Assembly: GCA_002256765.1 (NCBI GenBank)
Contig: NCHJ01000015.1
Location: 1-59,247, forward strand
Direction: 5' to 3'
Source of the DNA: Bacteroidetes bacterium 24-39-8
Lineage (GTDB): Bacteria > Bacteroidota > Bacteroidia > Chitinophagales > Chitinophagaceae
DNA: 59,247 nt
Part shown: piece after piece, positions 1 to 7,159 of the stretch
Position numbering within the stretch: the stretch's first letter is position 1
Layout of the letters: every line of letters starts with the position of its first letter
Position numbers and translations under genes: made by a program
Notes under the pieces: generated by a model
Database searches by the model: none
The model's input: only the letters and a program-made list of their open reading frames with translations
What the model was told of the DNA's origin: nothing

Positions 1-674
1 TCAATTTGAATGACAACCAATTCAAGTTCACAGGCTATCCGCTTTTCAAAGAAATGACTTCCACCTATGCTGACCAATTGGAAAAATGGAAGGCTACCCG
101 TTTGGATACTTATAAGGGTTCTTTGATTTATTTTATCAGAAGTCTTTTTGCTAATCAGTTACAAACTGATGGTTATGAAATATATCCACTTATCAAAGTA
201 GACGATTTTGAAAAAAAGCGGGTAAAACAGTTGTACAAAAACTATCAAGAAGAACTTAAAAATAAAGGGCAAACAAATATCCTTCTAAAAGACAGTTTAG
301 ACTATTATAGCAAGGTTGCTAAACTTTCCGGTGAAGAGAATAGAGTAATTCTAGATAAACAAGTGAATAGGGATGAAATCCTGTTTAAAGTAGATACTTC
401 TATTTCTAAGGACGCTTACTTTTTTGAATTTGACAATAGTTTACACGTTAGCTATGTTTTTAAGAAAGAACCTTATGAGTACACCAAGTTTATGAACAAG
501 CGACCTTACAAAGACAATATTTCATCCGATATCTCATTGCCCTTTAATAAGGGAGTGACCATTTTTAAAAACGGCTCCTATTATTTTGGTGAGAATATTT
601 TTCTGGAAGGTTATTGGGCCTGGTCTGAGAAATTATCTACCATGCTCCCTTTCAATTATGATCCTAAAGATTAA
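1..674 (+). CDS. C-terminal part of a CarboxypepD_reg-like Bacteroidota protein (5' truncated)
   Basis: The reading frame is already open at the window edge and ends at TAA 672-674, so the N-terminus is missing. About 222 residues are visible. The motif TGYPLFKEM followed by KGSLIYFIRSLFANQL resembles the C-terminal half of Bacteroidota proteins that begin with a carboxypeptidase-regulatory-like beta-sandwich and are annotated only as 'carboxypeptidase-like regulatory domain-containing protein'. No catalytic motif is visible and no function is assigned. The TTG at position 6 is a possible but unlikely start, because the family has an upstream domain. The next gene is convergent and separated by hairpins. 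The family assignment comes from pattern memory and is moderately secure. Confidence 0.6.
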   Translation, partial: NLNDNQFKFTGYPLFKEMTSTYADQLEKWKATRLDTYKGSLIYFIRSLFANQLQTDGYEIYPLIKVDDFEKKRVKQLYKNYQEELKNKGQTNILLKDSLDYYSKVAKLSGEENRVILDKQVNRDEILFKVDTSISKDAYFFEFDNSLHVSYVFKKEPYEYTKFMNKRPYKDNISSDISLPFNKGVTIFKNGSYYFGENIFLEGYWAWSEKLSTMLPFNYDPKD

Positions 675-711
675 ATCACTTAGCAGGACCTATTACAGGT
701 TACAGTAATCA

Positions 712-785
712 TGAGCCGATTATTTCACTTAATCGGCTCAATAACGCCGAAATTTTGAGCCGATTAGTGCATTTATTCGGCTCAA
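712..785. repeat. Two tandem hairpins with the same stem
   Basis: A perfect 11-bp inverted repeat TGAGCCGATTA / TAATCGGCTCA (712-722 and 730-740, 7-nt loop) is followed 14 bases later by a second hairpin, TTGAGCCGA / TCGGCTCAA (755-763 and 777-785). The left arms share GAGCCGATTA, so the unit is duplicated. The pair lies just after the stop of the first gene and before the frr terminator. Neither hairpin has a U-tract, so they are not classical terminators. They could be REP-like palindromic units or RNA 3'-end stabilisers. Confidence 0.75.
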
Positions 786-832
786 CTACTAAAAAAGCCC
801 CCCGACTTATTGAAAGATGGGAGATTTTACAT

Positions 833-860
833 AAAAAAGGTCCGGATTTTCATCCGAACC
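833..860 (-). terminator. Rho-independent terminator of frr
   Basis: On the minus strand, arms GGTTCGGAT and ATCCGGACC (one G-U pair, 4-nt loop) are followed directly by six U residues (A-run at 833-838). It begins 26 bases after the frr stop codon, the expected place. Confidence 0.8.
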
Positions 861-886
861 TCTCAGTTTTTATAAGTGTCCATCTA

Positions 887-1450
887 TTAGATAGTCATCA
901 TTTCTTTTTCCTTTGCAGCTAGGTGTTTTTCCACCAGCGCAATAAATTTATCCGTGAGGTCTTGGATGGTTTTTTCTGCGTCCTTGGCTACGTCTTCACT
1001 CAAGCCGTCTTTTTGTAATTTCTTTACTTGCTCAATACTATCGCGGCGGATATTGCGGATGGCCACTTTAGACTGTTCTCCCTCTCCACTAGCCCTTTTT
1101 ACAAATTCCTTACGGCGCTCTTCTGTAAGTGGTGGCATGAACAAACGAATCTGAACCCCATCGCTCTGCGGTGTAATACCAATATTGGCTTGCATAATAG
1201 AGCGTTCAATAGGTGCCAACATATTTTTTTCCCAAGGCTGGATGCTGATGGTTCTAGCGTCCAAAACGGTAATATTGGCAACCTGGCTAATTAAAGTGGG
1301 AGCACCATAATAGTCTACATGTATGCCGTCTACCAACCCTGGGGTAGCTTTTCCGGCCCTGATCCTGGTTAATTCCTGTTCCAAATGCCCAATGGCTTTT
1401 GACATGGTATCTTCTGCGTCAATGGTAATCAATGCTATTGCTTCTGACAT
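887..1450 (-). CDS. frr: Ribosome recycling factor
   Basis: RRF splits the post-termination 70S ribosome together with EF-G, freeing subunits, mRNA and deacylated tRNA in the cytoplasm. The 187-residue product has the normal family length. It contains the conserved N-terminal stretch around LTRIRAGKATPGLVDGI and VDYYGAPTLISQVANI, then the helical region with LTEERRKEFVKRA and VAIRNIRRDSI. An ATG at 1450 opens the frame. The gene stands alone: pyrH or tsf, its frequent partners elsewhere, are not adjacent. A strong terminator follows. It is divergent from the transketolase gene with a 95-base gap. Identification is secure. Confidence 0.96.
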   Translation of the reverse strand: MSEAIALITIDAEDTMSKAIGHLEQELTRIRAGKATPGLVDGIHVDYYGAPTLISQVANITVLDARTISIQPWEKNMLAPIERSIMQANIGITPQSDGVQIRLFMPPLTEERRKEFVKRASGEGEQSKVAIRNIRRDSIEQVKKLQKDGLSEDVAKDAEKTIQDLTDKFIALVEKHLAAKEKEMMTI

Positions 1451-1545
1451 AATGGTCTTTTTAAGAGTGGCAAAACTAAATAAATCCTTTCAAAGACGTC
1501 TAATTAGCATTTAGCTTTTATCTTCGCAGCCTGAAAACAAGTAAT

Positions 1546-2388
1546 ATGGCAAGTATACAGGATCTGGAAAGGAACGCTTCACAAATGAGAAGAGATGTTT
1601 TACGCATGGTACACGCGGTTCAAAGCGGTCACCCAGGTGCGTCTTTGGGTTGTTCCGACTATTTTTCTGCCCTGTTCTTCCATAGCATGCACCACCACAC
1701 TGATTTTAAAATGGATGGCAAGAATGAAGACTTGTTCTTCCTATCTATTGGACATATTTCTCCGGTTTACTATTCTGCCCTTGCTCGTAGTGGCTATTTT
1801 GAAGTAAAGGAGCTGGCTAGTTTCCGTAAAATCAATTCCCGTTTGCAAGGTCACCCAACTACACACGAGCACCTGCCTGGTGTACGCGTAGCCAGTGGTT
1901 CTTTGGGTCAGGGAATGAGTGTTGCTATTGGTGCCGCTTTGACCAAAAAAATTAACGGAGACCCACATTTGGTTTTCTCTTTGCATGGCGATGGTGAATT
2001 GCAAGAAGGCCAAAACTGGGAAGCCATTATGTTTGCTGCCCACAACAAAGTAGACAACTTAATTGCTACTGTAGACTTAAACGGCCAACAAATTGACGGA
2101 CCTACTAGCAAGGTTTTGTCTTTAGAAAGCCTGCAAGCCAAGTTTGAAGCTTTTAACTGGACCGTGCTAAATGTAGATGGCAACAATATGGCAGAACTAG
2201 TAGCCTGCATTGACAAAGCCAAATCCATGACTGGTCAGGGTAAACCCATTTGCATTATCATGAAAACCAAGATGGGTAAAGGTGTTGACTTTATGGAAGG
2301 CAGCCATGAATGGCACGGGATTGCGCCCAGTGACGCTCAATTAGAAAAAGCGCTTGCACAATTACCTGAGACACTAGGCGATTATTAA
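1546..2388 (+). CDS. Transketolase, N-terminal (TPP-binding) subunit
   Basis: Transketolase moves two-carbon units between ketose and aldose phosphates in the non-oxidative pentose phosphate pathway. The 280-residue protein matches only the N-terminal half of full-length transketolase: early motif GHPGASLGC, and the thiamine-diphosphate signature HGDGELQEGQNW near residue 147 with DLNGQQIDG after it. It ends naturally at the domain boundary, so this is the split two-subunit form found in many Bacteroidota rather than a truncation. In split systems the C-terminal subunit normally lies directly downstream. Here the next gene is a convergent permease, and no pyrimidine-binding half occurs in the window. 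Its stop overlaps the permease stop by 4 bases. Confidence 0.92.
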   Translation: MASIQDLERNASQMRRDVLRMVHAVQSGHPGASLGCSDYFSALFFHSMHHHTDFKMDGKNEDLFFLSIGHISPVYYSALARSGYFEVKELASFRKINSRLQGHPTTHEHLPGVRVASGSLGQGMSVAIGAALTKKINGDPHLVFSLHGDGELQEGQNWEAIMFAAHNKVDNLIATVDLNGQQIDGPTSKVLSLESLQAKFEAFNWTVLNVDGNNMAELVACIDKAKSMTGQGKPICIIMKTKMGKGVDFMEGSHEWHGIAPSDAQLEKALAQLPETLGDY

Positions 2389-3596
2389 GACTTTAAGGAG
2401 AATGTTTGCAGACTGGCTTTTCTAGAAGGCAGGTAGGCTGCAATGAGTGCAATCAAAAATACAGTAACGCCTACAAGTGCAAAATCGGCTGCCAACATTT
2501 TTACAGGATAATAGTCAATCACAAAAGTATTGCCGCCCAATTTGATCAGTTCAAATTTAATCTGCAGCCAACAAACCAGTGCGGCTAATAGCATACCTGC
2601 TCCCCCTCCCAAACCAGCTAGTAATAATCCCTCACTGATAAAAATCCATTGAATGCGTTGCTGACTAGCACCCATGGCTTGTAACACAGAAATGTCTTTT
2701 TGTTTTTCTAGCACTAGCATGGTGAGTGCACCAATCATATTAAAAGCGGCTACTATTAAAATCAGCGATAGAATGCCATAGATGACCCATTTTTCAATCT
2801 GCATGACCGTATACAAACTCTGGTTCTGCTCATAGCGGGTTTGTACTAAAAAAGCCTTGCCCAATTTGGCTTGCAGGTCTTTTTTCACTTGATCAGCTTG
2901 GGCTCCAGCACGAATATCAATGGAAGAATATTGGTCTGCATTCAAACCCAACATAAAACGCATAAAGTCAATATTGCTAAAGGCGTATTTGTTATCAAAA
3001 TCTTGCTGCACCATAAAGGTTCCCAAGGCAGTGGCGTTATACGCATTGAGCGCATCGCCGGAGGCAAAATTGCTGCTCTGTCTATTGGGCATATACAAAG
3101 TAACAGGACCAGCTGGTCTTTCCACGTCTAGACAGGCTGCGTTTTCAATACCTACGCCTACTACCAGACTGGGTTGCTCGGCGGTACCTAGTGTAAATTT
3201 GCCCCTTCTAATATGGGTATTCAACCTACTCACAGCGGTGTAGGCACTGTCTACGCCGCGGATATAGACAATAGAAGAACAGTCTCCATTGGTAAGAACC
3301 GCTTTTTCTTCTACTACCCCACTCATGGCCTGAACCCCTTGCTGGTTCTTGATTTCCTGCCATTGGGCGTTGTTGATGCTAATAAATTTTCCCGTTGCTG
3401 GCGCTATGCGTACATCGGCATAAAAATCGGCGTATAGTCCTTTCACCAAACCTTCAAATCCGTTGAACACGCTCAAGACCAAGATCAGTGCCGCCGCTCC
3501 TACGCCAATAGCTACCACGCTAATCCATGCAATTAAATTGATGGCATTGGTGGATTTCTTTGACTTGAAATAGCGCCAGGCAAATAATAGGTTCAT
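2385..3596 (-). CDS. FtsX/LolC-LolE-type ABC transporter permease
   Basis: A 403-residue inner-membrane protein with the MacB/FtsX layout: one N-terminal membrane segment (about residues 18-43), a large extracytoplasmic domain to about residue 265, then three C-terminal membrane segments (about 268-298, 318-345 and 370-393). The N-terminal phrase LFAWRYFKSKKSTNAINLIAWISV resembles the LolC/LolE lipoprotein-releasing permeases of Bacteroidota, although such proteins are often annotated only generically. No ATPase partner is adjacent, as is common in this phylum. It follows rbfA by 6 bases on the same strand, so the two are probably co-transcribed. Lipoprotein release is inferred from the family. 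Confidence 0.85.
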   Translation of the reverse strand: MNLLFAWRYFKSKKSTNAINLIAWISVVAIGVGAAALILVLSVFNGFEGLVKGLYADFYADVRIAPATGKFISINNAQWQEIKNQQGVQAMSGVVEEKAVLTNGDCSSIVYIRGVDSAYTAVSRLNTHIRRGKFTLGTAEQPSLVVGVGIENAACLDVERPAGPVTLYMPNRQSSNFASGDALNAYNATALGTFMVQQDFDNKYAFSNIDFMRFMLGLNADQYSSIDIRAGAQADQVKKDLQAKLGKAFLVQTRYEQNQSLYTVMQIEKWVIYGILSLILIVAAFNMIGALTMLVLEKQKDISVLQAMGASQQRIQWIFISEGLLLAGLGGGAGMLLAALVCWLQIKFELIKLGGNTFVIDYYPVKMLAADFALVGVTVFLIALIAAYLPSRKASLQTFSLKS

Positions 3597-3602
3597 ACGG
3601 GC

Positions 3603-3992
3603 TTATTCAGCTTCGGGATCAGTAGTTGGAGTTGTTGGTTTGTCTTCTTTTAGTTTGCGGAATACTTCTTCCATTTTGAACACATAGTCCAAAGTATCAT
3701 CCAGATAAAAATGCAAAACAGGAATCCTTCTCAACTGGTGCTTCACCCTGTTGGCCAGTTCTTTCTTGATTTCCCAAGCCCTTGCTTCAATGGTTTTCAT
3801 GACAGCAGTAGCATCTTTTACCTGAAACAAGCTAATATAAATTCTAGCTTCTAACAGGTCTGGTGTTACTTTAATAGAAGATATAGATACCATTCCACCA
3901 TCTATCATATTCAAGTTCAGTCTCCTGAAAATATCATTCATTTCTTCTTGCAGGGCACTTGCCACCTGCCGTTGGCGCTTTCCTTCCTCCAT
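3603..3992 (-). CDS. rbfA: Ribosome-binding factor A
   Basis: RbfA is a KH-fold factor that binds the 30S subunit and helps mature the 5' end of 16S rRNA. The 129-residue protein has the family pattern: N-terminal RQRQVASALQEEMNDIF, central ISSIKVTPDLLEARIYISLF, and C-terminal KHQLRRIPVLHFYLDDTLDY. It ends with a short acidic, threonine-rich tail after residue 115. It is the first gene of a likely two-gene unit with the downstream permease, and it is divergent from the MsbA-like exporter with a 64-base gap. Confidence 0.94.
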   Translation of the reverse strand: MEEGKRQRQVASALQEEMNDIFRRLNLNMIDGGMVSISSIKVTPDLLEARIYISLFQVKDATAVMKTIEARAWEIKKELANRVKHQLRRIPVLHFYLDDTLDYVFKMEEVFRKLKEDKPTTPTTDPEAE

Positions 3993-4056
3993 TTTCTAAC
4001 ATTTGATTGGCGGTAAAATTAGTTACTTTGCCGTGTATTAACCGTTTTTCCTATTT

Positions 4057-5880
4057 ATGAAGCGATTTTCACGCATACTTTTCTACCTAAAAGATAAAAA
4101 GCAGAACATTGGTCTCTATGTAGTCTTCAACCTGCTCTCTGTGCTCTTCTCCTTGGTATCACTGGCTTTATTGGCTCCTTTTTTGCAAATGCTCTTTGAA
4201 AAAGGTCAGCAAGCCGCCATGGTAAAACCTGAATTTAAACTATCGGCCACTGCCCTGCAGGCCTATATTAAATACGGGATGAATGACCTGATTCAGCAAC
4301 ATAGCAAGGTTTATGCACTGGCAGCCATCTGTATTTTAATGGTGGTCTCTATCTTTTTTAAAAATGTATTCATCTATCTTTCTTTTCGCGTATTGGCGCC
4401 CATGCGCAATTATGTGATGACCAAACTCCGCTCAGACCTCTATGCCAAGATCTTGGAACTACCCATTGGGTTTTTCACGGAACAGCGCAAGGGCGATATT
4501 ATTAGCCGTATGAGCAATGACGCCAATGAGATTGAATGGTCTGTGATGAGTACCTTGGAAGGTTTGATCAGGGACCCTTTACAGATCCTGATTATCCTAG
4601 CCATCATGGTGGCCATGAGCCCTGCGCTCTCTCTATTCTTATTGGTCTTGCTACCCCTAACTGGTTTTATCATTGGTAGAGTAAGTAGGTCTTTAAAAAA
4701 ACAATCTACCAGTTCTCAGGAACAATTGGGCACGCTCATGTCTATCTTGGATGAGACCTTGGGTGGTCTACGCGTGATCAAAGCATTTAATGCCGAGAAG
4801 ATTTTGCGCAACAAATTCTTTGACACCAATGATACCCTGAACCATATTCGTAATAGGATGAATTTTAGAAGAGACCTGGCTTCTCCTATGTCTGAGTTCT
4901 TGGGCGTATTGGTGCTCTCTTGTATTCTTTGGTTTGGAGGCCTATTGGTACTAAATGGAGAAGCGGGTTTGAGCCCAGAAAACTTTATTACTTATATTCT
5001 CTTCTTTACCCAAATTATTAATCCGGCCAAGAGTCTGTCTACTTCTTTTTACAATGCCCAAAGAGGTAGTGCTGCCATTGAAAGAATTGAAGAAATTTTA
5101 AAAGCACCCATTACTGTTGTAGATAAACCTGATGCCAAAACCATTGCGCAGTTTAACCATAGTATTGAGTTTAGAAATGTGTCATTTAATTATGACGAGA
5201 TTAGCATTTTAAAAAATATCAACCTCACCATTGAAAAGGGTAAAACCATTGCCCTGGTTGGTTCTTCTGGCGCGGGCAAAAGTACGTTGGCAGATTTAGT
5301 ACCACGTTTTCACGATGTAAGCGAGGGAGAATTATTGATTGATGGGGTGAATATTAAAGAGTATAGTTTGCATAGTGTGCGCAACCTCATGGGGATTGTG
5401 ACACAAGAGCCCATTTTATTCAATGATACCATTGCCAACAATATTGCTTTGGGCATTGACAATAGCACCAATGAAGCCATTATGCACGCCGCCAAAGTGG
5501 CAAACGCCTATAACTTTATTGAACAAAAAGAAGCGGGTTTTGATACCAATATTGGGGACCGTGGTTCTAAATTGTCGGGTGGTGAAAGACAGCGTGTGAC
5601 CATTGCCAGAGCCGTGCTCAAGAATCCACCTATATTAATCTTGGATGAAGCTACATCGGCACTTGATACCGAGAGTGAAAGACTGGTACAAGACGCCATT
5701 AATAATATGATGCAGAACCGCACTTCTATTGTGATTGCGCACAGGCTTTCTACTATTAGACACGCGGATGAAATTATAGTGTTGCAAAAAGGGGAGATAG
5801 CGGAGCGTGGTAATCATGATGAACTGCTTGCTAAGAATGGCATTTACAGAAGGTTGGTTGACATGCAAGAAGTGAAGTAG
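4057..5880 (+). CDS. MsbA-like ABC exporter (fused permease and ATPase)
   Basis: A 607-residue half-transporter with a type-IV ABC exporter domain (membrane segments from about residue 20 to 320) followed by a nucleotide-binding domain. The ATPase motifs are complete: Walker A GSSGAGKST near residue 405, signature LSGGERQR near 507, Walker B ILILDEATSALD near 527, and the switch histidine in IVIAHRLST. This is the architecture of MsbA and related lipid or peptide exporters. The lipid A flippase role is plausible but not provable from sequence, because several paralogues exist per Bacteroidota genome. It is monocistronic, with a purine repeat and a bidirectional terminator downstream. Confidence 0.9.
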   Translation: MKRFSRILFYLKDKKQNIGLYVVFNLLSVLFSLVSLALLAPFLQMLFEKGQQAAMVKPEFKLSATALQAYIKYGMNDLIQQHSKVYALAAICILMVVSIFFKNVFIYLSFRVLAPMRNYVMTKLRSDLYAKILELPIGFFTEQRKGDIISRMSNDANEIEWSVMSTLEGLIRDPLQILIILAIMVAMSPALSLFLLVLLPLTGFIIGRVSRSLKKQSTSSQEQLGTLMSILDETLGGLRVIKAFNAEKILRNKFFDTNDTLNHIRNRMNFRRDLASPMSEFLGVLVLSCILWFGGLLVLNGEAGLSPENFITYILFFTQIINPAKSLSTSFYNAQRGSAAIERIEEILKAPITVVDKPDAKTIAQFNHSIEFRNVSFNYDEISILKNINLTIEKGKTIALVGSSGAGKSTLADLVPRFHDVSEGELLIDGVNIKEYSLHSVRNLMGIVTQEPILFNDTIANNIALGIDNSTNEAIMHAAKVANAYNFIEQKEAGFDTNIGDRGSKLSGGERQRVTIARAVLKNPPILILDEATSALDTESERLVQDAINNMMQNRTSIVIAHRLSTIRHADEIIVLQKGEIAERGNHDELLAKNGIYRRLVDMQEVK

Positions 5881-5897
5881 AAGAAGTGAAGAGTGAA

Positions 5898-6021
5898 GAG
5901 TGAAGAGTGAAGAGAGGAGGAAGAAGAAAGTGAAGAGATAAGAGTGAAGAGTGAAGAGAGGAGGAAGAAGAAAGTGTAGAGTGAAGAGATAAGAGTGAAG
6001 AGTGGAAGAAGAAGAAGAAAG
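5898..6021. repeat. Purine-only tandem repeat built from GAGTGAA heptamers
   Basis: A 35-bp unit occurs exactly twice (5898-5932 and 5942-5976, period 44), and a degraded third copy starts near 5993. Each unit begins with GAGTGAA heptamers and ends in a GGAGGAAGAAGAAAGTG-type tail. The top strand is almost purely A and G from 5878 to about 6021. It lies between the exporter stop codon and the shared terminator, so it would be transcribed as the 3' end of that mRNA. Short reading frames across it on either strand are artefacts of its composition. Confidence 0.9.
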
Positions 6022-6031
6022 TTACAAGCAT

Positions 6032-6063
6032 AAAAAAAGAGGATGTTTTGCATCCTCTTTTTT
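6032..6063. terminator. Bidirectional terminator between convergent genes
   Basis: The stem GAGGATG / CATCCTC (6039-6045 and 6051-6057, loop TTTTG) is flanked by an A-run on the left and a T-run on the right. It can therefore terminate the exporter on the plus strand and the DksA-like gene on the minus strand. Confidence 0.85.
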
Positions 6064-6087
6064 ATTTCAATCAATTAGAACTACATC

Positions 6088-7155
6088 TTATTGTTCACCG
6101 GGGTGTTTTGCCAGTCCAAGTTTGGCCTCCAAACTTAAAGTAGCATGGGGTACGGCTCTTAAACGGGCTTTGTCTATCAATTTTCCAGTTACACGGCAAA
6201 TACCGTATGTTTTATTTTCAATACGCATCAGGGCTTTTTCCAGGTGATCAATATAAGTGATCTGGCGGCTGGCCATTTGACTCAATTGTTCCCTTTCCAT
6301 GCTCATGCTACCATCTTCCATGGTCATATAACGCGCATCGTCATTGTCTCCACCCATTTCATCCTTACGGGTAATCAGACCTTGTAAATAAGCCAATTCT
6401 TTTTTAGCTGCTTCTAATTTTTTAGAAATCAACTCTTTAAAATCGTTTAGGTCTGCATCACTGTACTTAACAATGGATTGGTTGGCAGTAGAACTAAGGT
6501 CTTCCCTTTTTTCTAATGGCGTATACATGGGCCTATAAGGCACGCTTGATTTGGTGTTAGTCTTGGGCAGTTTCAAATCCTTGATGGGCTCTGGTGCTTT
6601 TCTCACGGGTTTTACCGGAGGAGCTGGAGGAGCTTTCACTGCTGGAACTTTTGCCTTCTGAACGGGTGCTGCAGGAGCTGGTGCTGGTGCAGGTATGGGT
6701 TTAGCAGCAGGTTTTGCTGCTGGTTTTACTACGGGAGTTGCTGATTTTGCCACAGGTTTTTGAACAGTTTTAGATGAGACAGCAGGAGCCTTTTGTGGCG
6801 CAGCCTTGGCTTGCGGAACAACTGCTGGTTTTGCAGCCGGTTTAGCGGCTACAATTGGTTTCTTTACAGGTGCTGCTGCTGGTTTAGCAACAGGTTTTGC
6901 GGCAGGCTTAGCAGCTGGTTTAGCTACTGGCTTTGCTACAGGTTTGGGAGCCACTTTAACTGGTGCTGCCTTCTTTGCCGGAGCAGGAGCCGCTTTTTTT
7001 GCAGGTGCTGCTTTTTTTGCTGGAGCAGGTGCAGGAGCCGCTTTTTTGGCGGGAGCTGCTTTTTTTGCTGGAGCAGGGGCTGCTTTTTTAGCAGGCGCAG
7101 GAGCCGCTTTTTTGGCGGGGGCTGCTTTTTTTGGTGCTGGCTTTTTTGAAGGCAT
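6088..7155 (-). CDS. TraR/DksA-like protein with long Ala/Lys/Pro-rich (histone H1-like) N-terminal tail
   Basis: The 355-residue product has two parts. Residues 1 to about 200 are a low-complexity run of KKAAPA and AKPA units with hardly any acidic residue, resembling bacterial histone H1-like tails. Residues about 228-355 resemble the TraR/DksA family: a coiled-coil helical hairpin (FKELISKKLEAAKKELAYL) and a C-terminal module YGICRVTGKLIDKARLRAVP. That module aligns with the DksA zinc finger, but only one of four cysteines remains (Cys320; the others align to Thr, Ser or Leu, and Ala), so zinc binding is unlikely. DksA proteins act in the RNA polymerase secondary channel. The basic tail suggests nucleic-acid contact, which is inference. 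It lies 4 bases after the ileS stop and is probably co-transcribed with it. Confidence 0.85.
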   Translation of the reverse strand: MPSKKPAPKKAAPAKKAAPAPAKKAAPAPAKKAAPAKKAAPAPAPAKKAAPAKKAAPAPAKKAAPVKVAPKPVAKPVAKPAAKPAAKPVAKPAAAPVKKPIVAAKPAAKPAVVPQAKAAPQKAPAVSSKTVQKPVAKSATPVVKPAAKPAAKPIPAPAPAPAAPVQKAKVPAVKAPPAPPVKPVRKAPEPIKDLKLPKTNTKSSVPYRPMYTPLEKREDLSSTANQSIVKYSDADLNDFKELISKKLEAAKKELAYLQGLITRKDEMGGDNDDARYMTMEDGSMSMEREQLSQMASRQITYIDHLEKALMRIENKTYGICRVTGKLIDKARLRAVPHATLSLEAKLGLAKHPGEQ

Positions 7156-7159
7156 AGCG

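Noticed and set aside
2385-3596. Calling the permease lolC or lolE outright
   Set aside because: Many MacB/FtsX-type permeases share this topology and no LolD partner is adjacent, so a gene symbol is not justified.
5831-6074. Serine/leucine-rich frames on the minus strand over the purine repeat
   Set aside because: They are produced by the repeated GAAGA composition and have no family signature.
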